Shown: positions 8,698-18,012 of the stretch, piece by piece
Layout: each line of letters begins with the position of its first letter
Numbering within the stretch: the first letter of the stretch is position 1
NCBI GenBank assembly: GCA_021824125.1
Contig: JAKALO010000003.1
Coordinates: forward strand, 1-49,981
DNA length: 49,981 nt
DNA from: Deltaproteobacteria bacterium
GTDB lineage: Bacteria; Desulfobacterota; Deferrimicrobia; Deferrimicrobiales; Deferrimicrobiaceae
Direction: 5' to 3'
Notes under the pieces: generated by a model
Told to the model about the DNA's origin: nothing
Seen by the model: only the letters and a program-made list of their open reading frames with translations
The model's database searches: none
Made by a program: the position numbers and the translations under genes

Positions 8698-9632
8698 CGG
8701 GAGGAGTTTTCCTCCGCCCGGCGGGCGTGCCGCTCCACCAGGTCGCGGGCCGAATGGAATCCCTGGCTCTTCAGGATGTGGTTCCTGACAGCCACCTCCA
8801 CGATCGTCGCCAGGTTGCGGCCGGGGGAAACCGGGATGAGAAGCGTCGGTATGGAGACCCCGAGGAAGACGGTCCCCCTGTCCGTAAGGCCGAGGCGGTC
8901 GTACTCCTTACCCGGATCCCATTCCTCGATCTGTATTACCAGCCCCACTTTTTTCAAATCGGAGATCGCTGATAGCCCGAACAGGTCCCGTAGGCTGAGG
9001 ATCCCCAGCCCCCGGATCTCCATGTGGTGCCGGGTGAGCTCGCTCCCGCTCCCGAGTATGGTCGCGGGGCCGCGCTTTTCGAGGATGATGACGTCGTCGG
9101 CGACGATGCGGTGCCCGCGCAGGATGAGGTCCAGCGCGCATTCGCTCTTCCCTATGCCGCTTGGACCCATGAGCATGACACCCAATCCGAGAACATCCAT
9201 CAGCACGCCGTGGACCGTTGCGGTTTCGGCGAAGAGCTGCCCGAGGTGCTGGATGGTTTCCTCGATCAGCCCGGAAGTCGGAAGACCCGACGAAAGGAAG
9301 GGGATGGAGTACCGCTCGGCGGCTTCAACCAGGACGCCCGGAACCCGCACGGAGCCGCACACTATGGCGCAGGCCAGCGGCCCCGAGAAGAAGAAATCGG
9401 CGATCTCCTTCTGCCGCTCCGGGGCCTGGTTGTCGAAGTACGTGATCTCGGTGTCCCCCAGGACCTGGATGCGCCCCTCGTGGATCGACTTCACCTCCCC
9501 GGTCATCGCCAGTCCGGCCTTCTGGACCCGCTGGTCGGAGATTTCCCGCGCCAGGCCGCCGGCTCCCGCGAGCAGCCGTATCCCCAGCGACGCCGCACAG
9601 GACTGCAAAAAACGGTCGACCGTTATGGGCAC
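8694..9632 (-). CDS. hprK: HPr kinase/phosphorylase
   Basis: It phosphorylates and dephosphorylates the regulatory serine of HPr. The 312-residue product has an N-terminal regulatory domain, Walker A GPSGIGKS (about 156-163) and the later LFGLSAI and VSPGRNLATIVEVAVRNH segments of the catalytic domain. I chose the GTG at 9630-9632: GGAGG lies 6 bases before it and the resulting length is typical. The open frame further upstream reads through the ptsN end and is not family sequence. It lies 31 bp after ptsN. In Firmicutes this enzyme feeds CcpA regulation; here its output is more likely tied to PTS activity or other HPr partners. Confidence 0.94.
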   Translation of the reverse strand: MPITVDRFLQSCAASLGIRLLAGAGGLAREISDQRVQKAGLAMTGEVKSIHEGRIQVLGDTEITYFDNQAPERQKEIADFFFSGPLACAIVCGSVRVPGVLVEAAERYSIPFLSSGLPTSGLIEETIQHLGQLFAETATVHGVLMDVLGLGVMLMGPSGIGKSECALDLILRGHRIVADDVIILEKRGPATILGSGSELTRHHMEIRGLGILSLRDLFGLSAISDLKKVGLVIQIEEWDPGKEYDRLGLTDRGTVFLGVSIPTLLIPVSPGRNLATIVEVAVRNHILKSQGFHSARDLVERHARRAEENSSR

Positions 9633-9663
9633 TTCCCGCCTCCCTGGGCCCGGTTTAAACCCT

Positions 9664-10125
9664 TCACACCCGGTCGTCTTCCTCCTGGAGGACTCTCCGG
9701 AACTCGCCGGCGTTCCCGGCGGCAAGGAGCGACTGACGGAACCTCTGGTCCTTGAGCAGCCTGGATATTCGGGCCAGCGCCTTCAGGTGCATCCCGGCCG
9801 ACTGCTCCGGAGCCACGACGAGGAAGAACAGGTGGGTCGGCTTGCCGTCGAGGGACTGGAACTGCACGCCCGAACGGCTGCGGCCGACGACCGCGACGAG
9901 CCGGTCGAGGCCGGGGACTTTCCCGTGCGGAATAGCCACGCCGTCCCCGATCCCGGTGCTGCCCAGGCTTTCCCTGCCCATCAGGATCGCCGTCAGGCCT
10001 TGTGCCGAAAGCGACGGAACCCCGGCGGCCACCGCTTCCGACATTTCGCGCAGAACCCCTTCCTTCGTATCCGCCCGGAGGTCTTCCAGCACTCCCCCCG
10101 GCGTGACGATGTCCAGGATCTTCAT
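9664..10125 (-). CDS. ptsN: Nitrogen-type PTS IIA protein
   Basis: PtsN (IIA-Ntr) is a signalling IIA protein phosphorylated from PTS components; it regulates rather than transports sugar. The 153-residue protein has the family phospho-His in GVAIPHGKV (His67) and the expected FFLVVAPEQSAGMHLKALARIS stretch. The ATG at 10123-10125 overlaps the hpf stop (ATGA). Its neighbours hpf, rpoN and hprK form the classic rpoN cluster, linking nitrogen-type PTS to sigma-54. Confidence 0.94.
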   Translation of the reverse strand: MKILDIVTPGGVLEDLRADTKEGVLREMSEAVAAGVPSLSAQGLTAILMGRESLGSTGIGDGVAIPHGKVPGLDRLVAVVGRSRSGVQFQSLDGKPTHLFFLVVAPEQSAGMHLKALARISRLLKDQRFRQSLLAAGNAGEFRRVLQEEDDRV

Positions 10126-10664
10126 CGGGCGGACGGCTCCGTGAACCCGATGTTGCCGTCCTGCTGCCGGAAGACGACGCTGTGCTGGTTCGTGTCCTGG
10201 TTGACGAACATCACCACGTCCACCTTCAGGAGATCGAGGTGACGTGCGGCCTCCTCCACGCTCATCGGCTTGGTAAGAAAGTTGTCAGACCGGATTATCT
10301 GCGGGCCGCCGCTATCGTTCTCCCGGATCGTCAGGGATGAGCCCGAAACGATCAGCGCGGGGAGACCTCCCTGTCCCTTTTCTTTCCGTTTTTCCCGATA
10401 TTTCTTCAGTTGCCGCTCGACCTTGTCGCACACCAGGTCGATGGCGGAGTAGAGGTCGTCGGTGGACTCGAACGCCTTTATCGTGATCCCCTTGCCGGTC
10501 GCGAACACCTCGGCGATGTGCCGGTATTTCTCCACCGACAGGGTGACGTTCGCGTCGAACGAGTTGTCCACGACCTTCTGTATCCTTCCGAGTTTCTCCA
10601 CGACGTAATCCTTGAGGGCCTTGCTCGGATCCACATGGCGGAAAGTGACATTGATATTGCTCAC
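10122..10664 (-). CDS. hpf: Long-form ribosome hibernation promoting factor
   Basis: HPF binds ribosomes in slow growth and makes inactive 100S dimers. The 180-residue length indicates the long form: an N-terminal S30AE domain (about 1-100) beginning MSNINVTFRHVDPSKALKDY and a C-terminal dimerisation domain (about 125-180) with KPMSVEEAARHLDLL and FRQQDGNIGFTEP. The start is GTG (10662-10664) with AAAGGAGGG upstream. It lies between rpoN (37 bp gap) and ptsN (overlap). Confidence 0.94.
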   Translation of the reverse strand: MSNINVTFRHVDPSKALKDYVVEKLGRIQKVVDNSFDANVTLSVEKYRHIAEVFATGKGITIKAFESTDDLYSAIDLVCDKVERQLKKYREKRKEKGQGGLPALIVSGSSLTIRENDSGGPQIIRSDNFLTKPMSVEEAARHLDLLKVDVVMFVNQDTNQHSVVFRQQDGNIGFTEPSAR

Positions 10665-10701
10665 CTTTTCGCCCTCCTTTGCTTTAGCGTAATCTTGCGG
10701 T

Positions 10702-12177
10702 CTAGAACAGCTTCTTTCTTCTCGACGACGGGAGCATCCCGAGTTTGGCGCGGTACTTGGTCACGGTCCGGCGGGCGATCCGGATCCCCTGGTCCCGCAG
10801 CATTCGCATCAACTCCTGGTCGCTCAACGGCTTATCCTCACCCTCGGAAGCGATGATGTCCCGGATCTTTTCCTTCACCGACTCGGATGCGATGTCCTCC
10901 TTGCCGCCGTCGCAGTTCAACCCCGAGTTGAAGAAGTATTTCAGCTCGAAAATACCCAGCGGAGTGTAAACATACTTGCCGCTCGTCACCCTGGATACGG
11001 TGGACTCGTGCATCGAGATGTCCTCGGCGACGTCCCGGAGAGTCAACGGCTTCAGGTGCTCCGGCCCCCGGTCCAGGAAGTCGCGCTGGAGCTTCATGAT
11101 GCTCTCCACCACCTTGTAGATGGTCCTTTGCCGCTGCTGGATGCTCTTGATGAACCACAACGCCGCGTTGATCTTCTGCTTCAGGAACTCCCTGTCTTCC
11201 TTCGGCAGCGAATCCTCGGAGGAGAGGAGCCTGCGGTAATAGGAACTGAGCCGCAGGCGAGGCTGTCCGTCCTCGTTCAGGGTGATCACCCACTCGTTGT
11301 CCACCTTGAAGATATAGACGTCGGGGGTGATGTAGTTCACGTCCTCCCCCGAGAAGCCACGCGCCGGCTTGGGGGAGAGGGAAACGATCTTCTGGTAGGC
11401 ATCCTTCACGGCTTCGCGGGAGACCTTGAGCCGGCGGGAGACACCCGCCAGGTCGCCGCGCGAGAAGAGGTCGAAGTGGTCGGCGAGGATCTTCATGGGG
11501 AGGGCGAAATCGTCCCCCTTCTCCCGCGCCTGGATCATCAGGCATTCCCGCAGGTCGCGGGCCCCGACGCCGGAAGGGTCCAGCGACTGGAGCTTCGCGA
11601 TCGCCCGCTCCACCGTCTCCTGCGGTTTCGAGAGGGCTTCGGCGACCTCCCCTGCGGTGGTCCTCAGGTAGCCGTTGTCGTCGAGGTTGCCGATCAGGTA
11701 GGCGGCTATCTCCCGCAGCGACTCGTCCGGCTCGTAGAGGTTGATCTGCGTCTCGAGATGTTCGGCGAGGGTGGGCTTCCGGGTCAGGAGGTTCTCGTAG
11801 TACGGCCTGCCGTCCTCCTCTTCCTGGTCCCGCTCGACGTGCCCTTCCGACTTTGCGCCGTCCCCGAAATAGTAGTCCCAGTCGACCCGGTCGATCAGGC
11901 TGTTTTCATCCCGGGTCCGTGGTTCCTCCGTAACCGGCGCAGCGCTCTCCCGAGAGGCCCCCTCTTCCCCGGGCTTTGCCTCCTGCGCGGGGGACGCCTC
12001 TTCATCCGCCCCCCCCTCCTGCTCCTCTTCGAGGATGGGATTCTTCTCCAGCTCCTCGCGGACCGCCTGCTGGAGCTCCAGGCGCGAAAGTTGCAGGAGT
12101 TTTATCGCCTGCTGGAGCTGTGGCGTCATGACCAGCTGTTGGGAAAGCTTCAGGGATTGTCGTAATTCCAGCGCCAT
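10702..12177 (-). CDS. rpoN: RNA polymerase sigma-54 factor
   Basis: RpoN directs RNA polymerase to -24/-12 promoters and needs enhancer-binding ATPases. The 491-residue protein has the Gln-rich N-terminal region I (LSQQLVMTPQLQQAIKLLQL), an acidic spacer (about 55-130), the core-binding domain, and the C-terminal RpoN box ARRTVTKYR (about 471-479). Length and order of regions are standard. ATG 12175-12177 lies 15 bp after lptB. I found no convincing -24/-12 promoter in the window, so its targets are elsewhere. Confidence 0.97.
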   Translation of the reverse strand: MALELRQSLKLSQQLVMTPQLQQAIKLLQLSRLELQQAVREELEKNPILEEEQEGGADEEASPAQEAKPGEEGASRESAAPVTEEPRTRDENSLIDRVDWDYYFGDGAKSEGHVERDQEEEDGRPYYENLLTRKPTLAEHLETQINLYEPDESLREIAAYLIGNLDDNGYLRTTAGEVAEALSKPQETVERAIAKLQSLDPSGVGARDLRECLMIQAREKGDDFALPMKILADHFDLFSRGDLAGVSRRLKVSREAVKDAYQKIVSLSPKPARGFSGEDVNYITPDVYIFKVDNEWVITLNEDGQPRLRLSSYYRRLLSSEDSLPKEDREFLKQKINAALWFIKSIQQRQRTIYKVVESIMKLQRDFLDRGPEHLKPLTLRDVAEDISMHESTVSRVTSGKYVYTPLGIFELKYFFNSGLNCDGGKEDIASESVKEKIRDIIASEGEDKPLSDQELMRMLRDQGIRIARRTVTKYRAKLGMLPSSRRKKLF

Positions 12178-12192
12178 TCCAGCCCCGAACCG

Positions 12193-12915
12193 TCAGAGTG
12201 TAAACCCGTCCCCCAGGTAGATTTCCCGCACCCGCGCCGATGCGGCGATCTCCCCGGGGTTCCCCGCGAGGAGGATCTCCCCATCCGAGATGATGTATGC
12301 CCGGTCGCACACCCTCAAGGTGTCGCGCACGTTATGATCAGTTATTATAACCCCGATCCCCTTCTCTTTTAACCTCAGGATAATCTGCTGCAGGTCGGAC
12401 ACGGAGATCGGGTCGATCCCTGCGAAGGGCTCGTCAAGGAGCAGGAAGGACGGCGACATCACGAGCGCCCGGGCGATCTCCACCCGCCGGCGCTCCCCCC
12501 CGGAAAGGGAAAATCCCATCGTTTCGCCGACGTGGGAAATGCGCATCTCCCCGAGCAGGCGGGAAAGCCGCTCCTCGCGCTCGCCCGCCGTGAGTTCCGT
12601 TTCCTCGAGAAACGCGAGTATGTTGTCCCGTACCGTCAGTTTTCGGAACACCGACGGCTCCTGCGGAAGATACCCGAGCCCCATCCGGGCCCGGCGATGC
12701 ATCGGCAGGCGGGTGACGTCCTGCCCGTTCAGATCCACCGTCCCGCGGTCCGGCGAAACAAGGCCGACGATCATGTAGAAGATCGTGGTCTTCCCCGCCC
12801 CGTTGGGGCCCAGGAGGCCTACGACCTCACCCGACCCGATATCTAGCGCGACATCTTTCACCACCTCACGGTGGCGGTACCGTTTCGACAGGCCACGGAC
12901 GGTGAGCGATTTCAC
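12193..12915 (-). CDS. lptB: LPS export ABC ATPase LptB
   Basis: LptB powers extraction of LPS from the inner membrane by the LptFG permease. The 240-residue ATPase has Walker A GPNGAGKT (36-43), signature LSGGERRR, Walker B LLLDEPFAGIDP and switch His in ITDHN. The GLGYLPQEPSVFRKLTV segment is typical of LptB. ATG 12913-12915 overlaps the lptA stop. Its partner permease genes are not intact in this window; only a 3' LptF/G-like remnant lies near the left end. Confidence 0.95.
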   Translation of the reverse strand: MKSLTVRGLSKRYRHREVVKDVALDIGSGEVVGLLGPNGAGKTTIFYMIVGLVSPDRGTVDLNGQDVTRLPMHRRARMGLGYLPQEPSVFRKLTVRDNILAFLEETELTAGEREERLSRLLGEMRISHVGETMGFSLSGGERRRVEIARALVMSPSFLLLDEPFAGIDPISVSDLQQIILRLKEKGIGVIITDHNVRDTLRVCDRAYIISDGEILLAGNPGEIAASARVREIYLGDGFTL

Positions 12916-13436
12916 GGGCCTGCCTTCTCCTTCGGGTCCATCAACCCTTTCGGCTGGATGACCGCCCTGACGCGGCCCCCTTCCCCGCCGGTCACCACGG
13001 ACCGGTTTTCCCTCAGGAAAATGGTCACCGTCTCGCCCTTCAGGGTGTTCCCCCCCTGTGCGAGTTCCGCGCCCCCCGAAAGGACGATCCGCTGCTCCAT
13101 GTTGAAGAACACGGCCCGCGCGGCGCGAGCCTCCCGCCCTTCCTGGTTGACGCGCACGCTCCCCTCCGCCACGATCTTCTCGATTGCGCCCGATCCACGG
13201 GAATATTCCGAGAACAGGCGGTCCGACGACAGGGTCACGTCGCCCTGCTTCGCCACGACGTTCCCCTCGAAGGTCACCGAGTTCCCGACGCTGTCGGCGG
13301 ACAGGCGGTCGGCGGTGATCTCGATCGGGAGTGTCCCGAGTTCCTCGGACCCGGGAATCCTGCGTTCCTGGCCGAAGACCGTGGAAGCGGCGAGTACGAG
13401 GAACAGGAAAACCCGGAGCGCGATCCGTTTTCGCAT
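12912..13436 (-). CDS. lptA: LPS periplasmic bridge protein LptA
   Basis: LptA carries LPS across the periplasm between LptC and LptD. The 174-residue protein has a Sec signal peptide (about 1-22, ending VFGQ) and an OstA-type domain with ITADRLSADSVGNSVTFEGNV, GDVTLSSDRL and repeated beta-strands ending in NTLKGETVTIFLRENRSVV. It lies 4 bp after lptC and overlaps lptB. The pattern lptC-lptA-lptB-rpoN is widespread in proteobacteria, which supports the call despite low sequence conservation in this family. Confidence 0.9.
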   Translation of the reverse strand: MRKRIALRVFLFLVLAASTVFGQERRIPGSEELGTLPIEITADRLSADSVGNSVTFEGNVVAKQGDVTLSSDRLFSEYSRGSGAIEKIVAEGSVRVNQEGREARAARAVFFNMEQRIVLSGGAELAQGGNTLKGETVTIFLRENRSVVTGGEGGRVRAVIQPKGLMDPKEKAGP

Positions 13437-13440
13437 CGCC

Positions 13441-14016
13441 TCACCTCATCCCGCGTAAAGCCCGGGGGGACTCCACCCGGGTCCTTGTGTTCGATAGCGC
13501 CAGCTTGCCCTCCCGCCATCCCCAGACCATGTTGTCACCCGCCACCTGGAGGCCGGGTCCCGAAAGCCTGACGTTCCCGGCGGCCGACATCTCGCGGTTC
13601 GGCAGGGACAGGCTTGCCGCGGCGACTATGGCGGACCACCCGGCGGCGTTCCCGGCGGCACCCCCCTCGTCAAGGAGGATCGTGCCGGCCTCCATGTCCC
13701 ACGAGGCCTTCGGGGCCCTTACAACGATGCCGTTGGAAATCCCCGGAAGGAAAAGTGTGACGCCTGCCGCGGACAGCCTCCGCGCATTGAGAAGGTATGA
13801 AACCCGATCGGAGGTCAGCCGGGACTGCGGCTCCCCTTCCCGGATCTCCCGCACCTCGACTTCCCGGAGTATGAGCTCGGGGCCGTCCGGGCGTTCCACT
13901 GCCTTCCACACTGCGTCGTGCGGTCCCTGTTCCATCGTCGAAACCGCGGCCAGGAGCCCGATGCCCCCCAGGATCGCGAGCAACGCACCAAGGGAGAGGA
14001 TCCTCCTGCGGCTCAT
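13441..14016 (-). CDS. lptC: LPS export protein LptC
   Basis: LptC is a bitopic inner-membrane protein that receives LPS from LptBFG and passes it to LptA. The 191-residue product has one N-terminal membrane segment (about 7-25), then a beta-rich periplasmic part with ELILREVEVREI, RLTSDRVSYLLNARRLSAAGV and AAGNVRLSGPGLQV. This is an LptC-type strand pattern but weakly conserved, so context between kdsC and lptA carries much of the weight. The ATG directly abuts the kdsC stop. Confidence 0.85.
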   Translation of the reverse strand: MSRRRILSLGALLAILGGIGLLAAVSTMEQGPHDAVWKAVERPDGPELILREVEVREIREGEPQSRLTSDRVSYLLNARRLSAAGVTLFLPGISNGIVVRAPKASWDMEAGTILLDEGGAAGNAAGWSAIVAAASLSLPNREMSAAGNVRLSGPGLQVAGDNMVWGWREGKLALSNTRTRVESPRALRGMR

Positions 14017-14568
14017 TTACGCACCGCCGGCGAAATACCTGGAGGCGACCTTTTCCCAGGCCCCGCTGGAGCGCATGACGAACTCTATGATTTCCCGGAC
14101 CGCCCCGTGCCCCCCGGTGCGCAAGGAGACGAAATCGGCCGCCTCGAGCACATAACCCTCGGCATCCGCCACGGCCGCGGCGAACCCCACCTTGCGCATG
14201 AGGGGCACGTCGACTATGTCGTCGCCCACGTAGGACGTCTCCGCGGGTGAAAACCCCGTCTCCTCGAGAATCCGGCGCCAGGCCTCAACCTTGTCGACCG
14301 CGCCCTGGCGGACAAGGGAGATTCCCAGCTCCTTCGCGCGAACCTCGACCACCTCCGATTTCCGTCCCGTGATGATGCCCACCTCGACGCCGGCGCGTTG
14401 AAGCATCTTGATGCCGTGCCCGTCGCGGACGTGAAACCGCTTGATCTCCCGCCCTTCGGAGTCGTAGGCGATCCCCCCGTCGGTCAGGACGCCGTCCACG
14501 TCGGTCAGGAACAGGCGGACTCTCGCGGCCTTTTCGGCGGCCCCGGGCCGGAGCGTCGGGCCTTTCAT
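14017..14568 (-). CDS. kdsC: Kdo-8-phosphate phosphatase
   Basis: KdsC is a HAD-family phosphatase that releases Kdo from Kdo-8-phosphate. The 183-residue protein has the catalytic DVDGVLTDGG (Asp23, Asp25), GIITGRKSEVV and YVGDDIVDVPLM motifs and lacks a cap domain, as KdsC does. The true start is ATG 14566-14568, overlapping the kdsD stop. The open frame extends far upstream only because of high GC. It works with KdsD, KdsA and KdsB in this window, so the full route from ribulose-5-phosphate to CMP-Kdo is present. Confidence 0.94.
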   Translation of the reverse strand: MKGPTLRPGAAEKAARVRLFLTDVDGVLTDGGIAYDSEGREIKRFHVRDGHGIKMLQRAGVEVGIITGRKSEVVEVRAKELGISLVRQGAVDKVEAWRRILEETGFSPAETSYVGDDIVDVPLMRKVGFAAAVADAEGYVLEAADFVSLRTGGHGAVREIIEFVMRSSGAWEKVASRYFAGGA

Positions 14569-15536
14569 CCCCCGCCCGCCTTCAGGATGTCGTGGATGTG
14601 CACGATTCCGGCCAGCCGGTCCGGATCCTTCGCATCGAAGACGAAAAGGCTCGTGATCGAATGTTTCTGCATCTTGCGCAGGGCGGAAGCCGCAAGCTCC
14701 GATGAGGACAGCCGCTTGGGATTGGAGGACATCAGCTCTTCGGCTCGCGTTGAGAACAGGTCGATGCCCCTCGCCATCGCCCGCCGTACGTCCCCGTCCG
14801 TGATCACCCCGACCAGCGCGCCGGACCCGTTCACGACGCCGGTGACCCCCAACCGCCTGGCGCTGATCGTGAAGAGGGTGTCCTTGAGCGGCGTGTCGCA
14901 TGAAACCAGGGGAATGTCGTCCCCCGTGTGCATCAACTCCTCGACCGTCAAAAGCTTCCTGCCCAGCACCCCGCCCGGGTGGAGCATCGCGAAGTCCTGC
15001 GCTGAGAATCCCTTCTCCTCGAAGAGGACGACCGCGAGGGCGTCCCCCATCGCCAGCGCCGCCGTGGTGGACGCGGTGGGGGCCAGCCCCATCGGGCACG
15101 CCTCTTCCCGGACCCCGACGTCGATCGCGGCGTCGGCATGCCGCGCCAGAGTGGAATCCCGACTGCCCGTAAGTGCGATGAGGGAGAGCCCCAGGCGCTT
15201 GAAGACCGGCAACAACCGCAACACCTCATGGGTCTCCCCCGAGTTGGACAGCGCGATGACGATGTCGCCCTCCAGGACCATCCCTATGTCGCCGTGAAGC
15301 CCCTCCGCCGGGTGCAGGAAAAACGCCGGCGTCCCCGTGGATGCCAGGGTCGCGGCGATCTTGCGGCCGATGAGGCCCGACTTTCCCATTCCGGTCACGA
15401 TCACCTTCCCGGATGCGGAGAGCAGAAGCTCGATGGCCCGGGTGAAGTTTGCGTCGAGCTTGTCCCGCAGCCCCAGGATCCCGTCCGCCTCCACGGAAAG
15501 AACCTTTCCCGCCCGCTCCGCCAGGTCGCGGCTCAT
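14565..15536 (-). CDS. kdsD: Arabinose-5-phosphate isomerase
   Basis: KdsD converts ribulose-5-phosphate to arabinose-5-phosphate, the first step of Kdo synthesis. The 323-residue protein has an N-terminal SIS domain with VTGMGKSGLIGRKIAATL, HPAEGLHGDIGM and ALSNSGETHEVL, followed by two CBS domains (about 205-323). ATG 15534-15536 overlaps the kdsA stop and its own stop overlaps kdsC, so the enzymes are translationally coupled. Confidence 0.95.
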   Translation of the reverse strand: MSRDLAERAGKVLSVEADGILGLRDKLDANFTRAIELLLSASGKVIVTGMGKSGLIGRKIAATLASTGTPAFFLHPAEGLHGDIGMVLEGDIVIALSNSGETHEVLRLLPVFKRLGLSLIALTGSRDSTLARHADAAIDVGVREEACPMGLAPTASTTAALAMGDALAVVLFEEKGFSAQDFAMLHPGGVLGRKLLTVEELMHTGDDIPLVSCDTPLKDTLFTISARRLGVTGVVNGSGALVGVITDGDVRRAMARGIDLFSTRAEELMSSNPKRLSSSELAASALRKMQKHSITSLFVFDAKDPDRLAGIVHIHDILKAGGG

Positions 15537-16384
15537 GCGACGCTTCCTCCCGCGGGGCTCCCGGCATCCACCGCACGCCGGATCGCCATAAGGGTTTGCA
15601 GCAGGGGTTCCAGGCCGGCGAGCGGCAGGCTGTTTGGGCCGTCGGAAAGCGCGCGGTCCGGGTCAGGGTGGACCTCCAGGAACACCCCGTCCACCCCGGC
15701 CGCCACGGCCGCCCTGGACAGGGGCGCGACGAACCGCCGGTCCCCCGAGGAGGCCTTTCCGGCGCCGCCGGGCAACTGGACGCTGTGCGTGGCGTCGAAG
15801 ATAACGGGGCATATCGTCTCGCGGATCGCGGGGATCCCCCGGAAGTCGACGACCAGGTTGTTGTAGCCGAACGTGGTGCCACGCTCGGTGACGACGACGT
15901 TGCGGTTCCCGGTCGAGGTCACCTTCTCCACGGCGTTCTCCATGTCCCAGGGGGCCATGAACTGCCCTTTCTTTATGTTGACCGGAAGCCCCGTCTTCCC
16001 GGCGGCCGTCAGCAGGTCGGTCTGCCGGCAGAGGAACGCCGGGATCTGGAGCATGTCGACCACCGCGGCCGCGGCCGAGGCCTGGCGCGGATCGTGGACG
16101 TCAGTGGTCACGGGTATCCGGAACCTCCGCCCGACTTCCCCGAGGATGCGCAACCCTTCTGCCTCTCCGGGTCCGCGGTAGGAACTCTTCGAGGAGCGGT
16201 TCGCCTTGTCGAAGGACCCCTTGAAGATGAAGGAAACCCCCATACGGGACGACAGGCCTGACAGGAAATCGGCCACGGCAAACGCCAGCGCCTCGGATTC
16301 CAGGACGCATGGCCCGGCGATGAATACGGGGGGGTTTCCCCGCCCGATTTTCAGACGCCCCGCGATTTCGACCTGTCGGATCAC
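15533..16384 (-). CDS. kdsA: Kdo-8-phosphate synthase
   Basis: KdsA condenses phosphoenolpyruvate with arabinose-5-phosphate. The 283-residue product has [10 protein letters not shown] near the N-terminus, [12 protein letters not shown], the [10 protein letters not shown] segment and [11 protein letters not shown]. This identifies KdsA rather than DAHP synthase. I chose the GTG at 16382-16384, which overlaps the pyrG stop as GTGA and gives a normal length. The 39 in-frame codons upstream are out-of-family and lie within pyrG. The Cys in GPCVLES and the metal-site pattern may reflect either of the two KdsA types; not resolved here. Confidence 0.94.
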   Translation of the reverse strand: MIRQVEIAGRLKIGRGNPPVFIAGPCVLESEALAFAVADFLSGLSSRMGVSFIFKGSFDKANRSSKSSYRGPGEAEGLRILGEVGRRFRIPVTTDVHDPRQASAAAAVVDMLQIPAFLCRQTDLLTAAGKTGLPVNIKKGQFMAPWDMENAVEKVTSTGNRNVVVTERGTTFGYNNLVVDFRGIPAIRETICPVIFDATHSVQLPGGAGKASSGDRRFVAPLSRAAVAAGVDGVFLEVHPDPDRALSDGPNSLPLAGLEPLLQTLMAIRRAVDAGSPAGGSVA

Positions 16385-18012
16385 GTCGGAACCTGCCCCC
16401 GGGAGAACGCCTGCGCCGCACCGACGAAATCGCGGAACAGGGGGTGGGGAGCCATCGGCCGCGACTGGAACTCCGGGTGGAACTGGCAGCCCAGGAACCA
16501 TGGGTGGTCCTGGATCTCGACGATCTCGACCAGGCGTCCGTCCGGTGAGATTCCCGTGATCCTGAGCCCCCCGGCGGCCAGCGCTTCACGGAACTCGTTG
16601 TTGAACTCGTAGCGGTGCCGGTGGCGCTCCGAGACCTCCGGGACGCCGTATGCCTTCCGGGCAAGCGATTTCTCGGAAAGACGGCAGGGGTAGGCCCCGA
16701 GCCGCATCGTCGCCCCCTTCTCCACCACGCTCCGCTGGTCCGGCATGAGGTCGATGACCGCGCATCCGCTCTCGGCGTCGAGCTCCCTGCTGGTGGCCTC
16801 CGCGAGCCCGCAAACGTTCCTCGCCAACTCGACCACGGCGACCTGCATCCCGAGGCATATGCCAAGAAAGGGCACGTTGTTCTCCCGCGCGTACTTCACG
16901 GCGGCGATCTTGCCCTCCACCCCGCGCGACCCGAACCCCCCGGGGACGAGGATCCCGTCCGCGCCCTTCAGGAGCGCTTCGGCGCCCTGGCGTTCGACCT
17001 CCTCGGAGTCCACGTACCGGTGGAGGACCCGGACCGAGTGGGAGATCCCGCCGTGCGTAAGCGCCTCGTTCAGGCTCTTGTAGGACTCCCTCAGGTTCAC
17101 GTATTTACCCACGATGGCGATCGTGACCTCGCCCACCGGGTTCTTCCACTTTTCCACGACCTTCGCCCAGGCGTCGAGCCGGGGCTCCCCCGCCCAGATG
17201 TTCAGCAGCTCCATGATCTTGCCGTCCAGCCCCTCCTGGTGGAAGACCAGCGGCAGCTCGTAGATCTGCTCCACGTCACGCGCCGTGATGACGGCGTCCT
17301 CGGTCACGTTGCAGAACAGCGCGATCTTCGCCTTGATGTCCTTGGGCAGCGGCCGGTCGCAGCGGCACAGCAGGATGTCCGGCTGGATGCCGATGGAACG
17401 CAGTTCCTTCACGCTGTGCTGGGTGGGCTTGGTCTTGAGCTCCCCCGCCGTCCCGATATACGGGACGAGCGTAACGTGGACGTAGAGGACGTTCTCCTTC
17501 CCGCGGTCGGTCCGCACCTGCCGGATCGCCTCGAGGAACGGGAGGCTCTCGATGTCGCCCACGGTGCCGCCCACCTCCACGATCGCCAGGTCGTACCCCT
17601 GGGCAGCCACCTTGATGACCCGTTTGATCTCGTCGGTGATGTGGGGGATCACCTGGATCGTGCCGCCGAGGTAGTCGCCCCGCCGCTCCTTCGTGATCAC
17701 CGAGTGGTAGATCTTGCCGGTCGTGCAGTTGTTCTTCTTGCCCATCCGGGAGGAGACGTACCGTTCGTAGTGGCCAAGGTCGAGGTCGGTCTCGGCGCCG
17801 TCGTCGGTCACGAAAACTTCGCCGTGCTGGAACGGGTTCATCGTGCCGGGATCGACGTTGATGTAGGGGTCGAGCTTGAGCATCGTGATCTTCAGGCCGC
17901 GTGCCTCGAGGAGCGCGCCGATCGTTGCGGCAGCCAGCCCCTTCCCCAGCGAGGAAACCACTCCCCCCGTCACGAAGATGAACTTCGGCTTTACCGTTCG
18001 TTCCGCCCGCAT
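16381..18012 (-). CDS. pyrG: CTP synthase
   Basis: PyrG aminates UTP to CTP with glutamine as donor. The 543-residue protein has the synthetase domain with P-loop [14 protein letters not shown] and a C-terminal glutamine amidotransferase domain with nucleophile Cys in FLGICLGMQ and the HPEFQ segment. The ATG at 18010-18012 has GGGAGAG upstream and overlaps the end of kdsB by 22 bp. CTP is also the substrate of KdsB and CdsA, both in this window, so the position next to kdsB and kdsA makes metabolic sense. Confidence 0.97.
   Translation of the reverse strand: MRAERTVKPKFIFVTGGVVSSLGKGLAAATIGALLEARGLKITMLKLDPYINVDPGTMNPFQHGEVFVTDDGAETDLDLGHYERYVSSRMGKKNNCTTGKIYHSVITKERRGDYLGGTIQVIPHITDEIKRVIKVAAQGYDLAIVEVGGTVGDIESLPFLEAIRQVRTDRGKENVLYVHVTLVPYIGTAGELKTKPTQHSVKELRSIGIQPDILLCRCDRPLPKDIKAKIALFCNVTEDAVITARDVEQIYELPLVFHQEGLDGKIMELLNIWAGEPRLDAWAKVVEKWKNPVGEVTIAIVGKYVNLRESYKSLNEALTHGGISHSVRVLHRYVDSEEVERQGAEALLKGADGILVPGGFGSRGVEGKIAAVKYARENNVPFLGICLGMQVAVVELARNVCGLAEATSRELDAESGCAVIDLMPDQRSVVEKGATMRLGAYPCRLSEKSLARKAYGVPEVSERHRHRYEFNNEFREALAAGGLRITGISPDGRLVEIVEIQDHPWFLGCQFHPEFQSRPMAPHPLFRDFVGAAQAFSRGQVPT

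Noticed and set aside
7837-10242. 801-codon plus-strand open frame opposite rapZ, hprK and ptsN
   Set aside because: Composition is typical of an antisense shadow in high-GC DNA, with no family pattern; the minus-strand genes have clear motifs.
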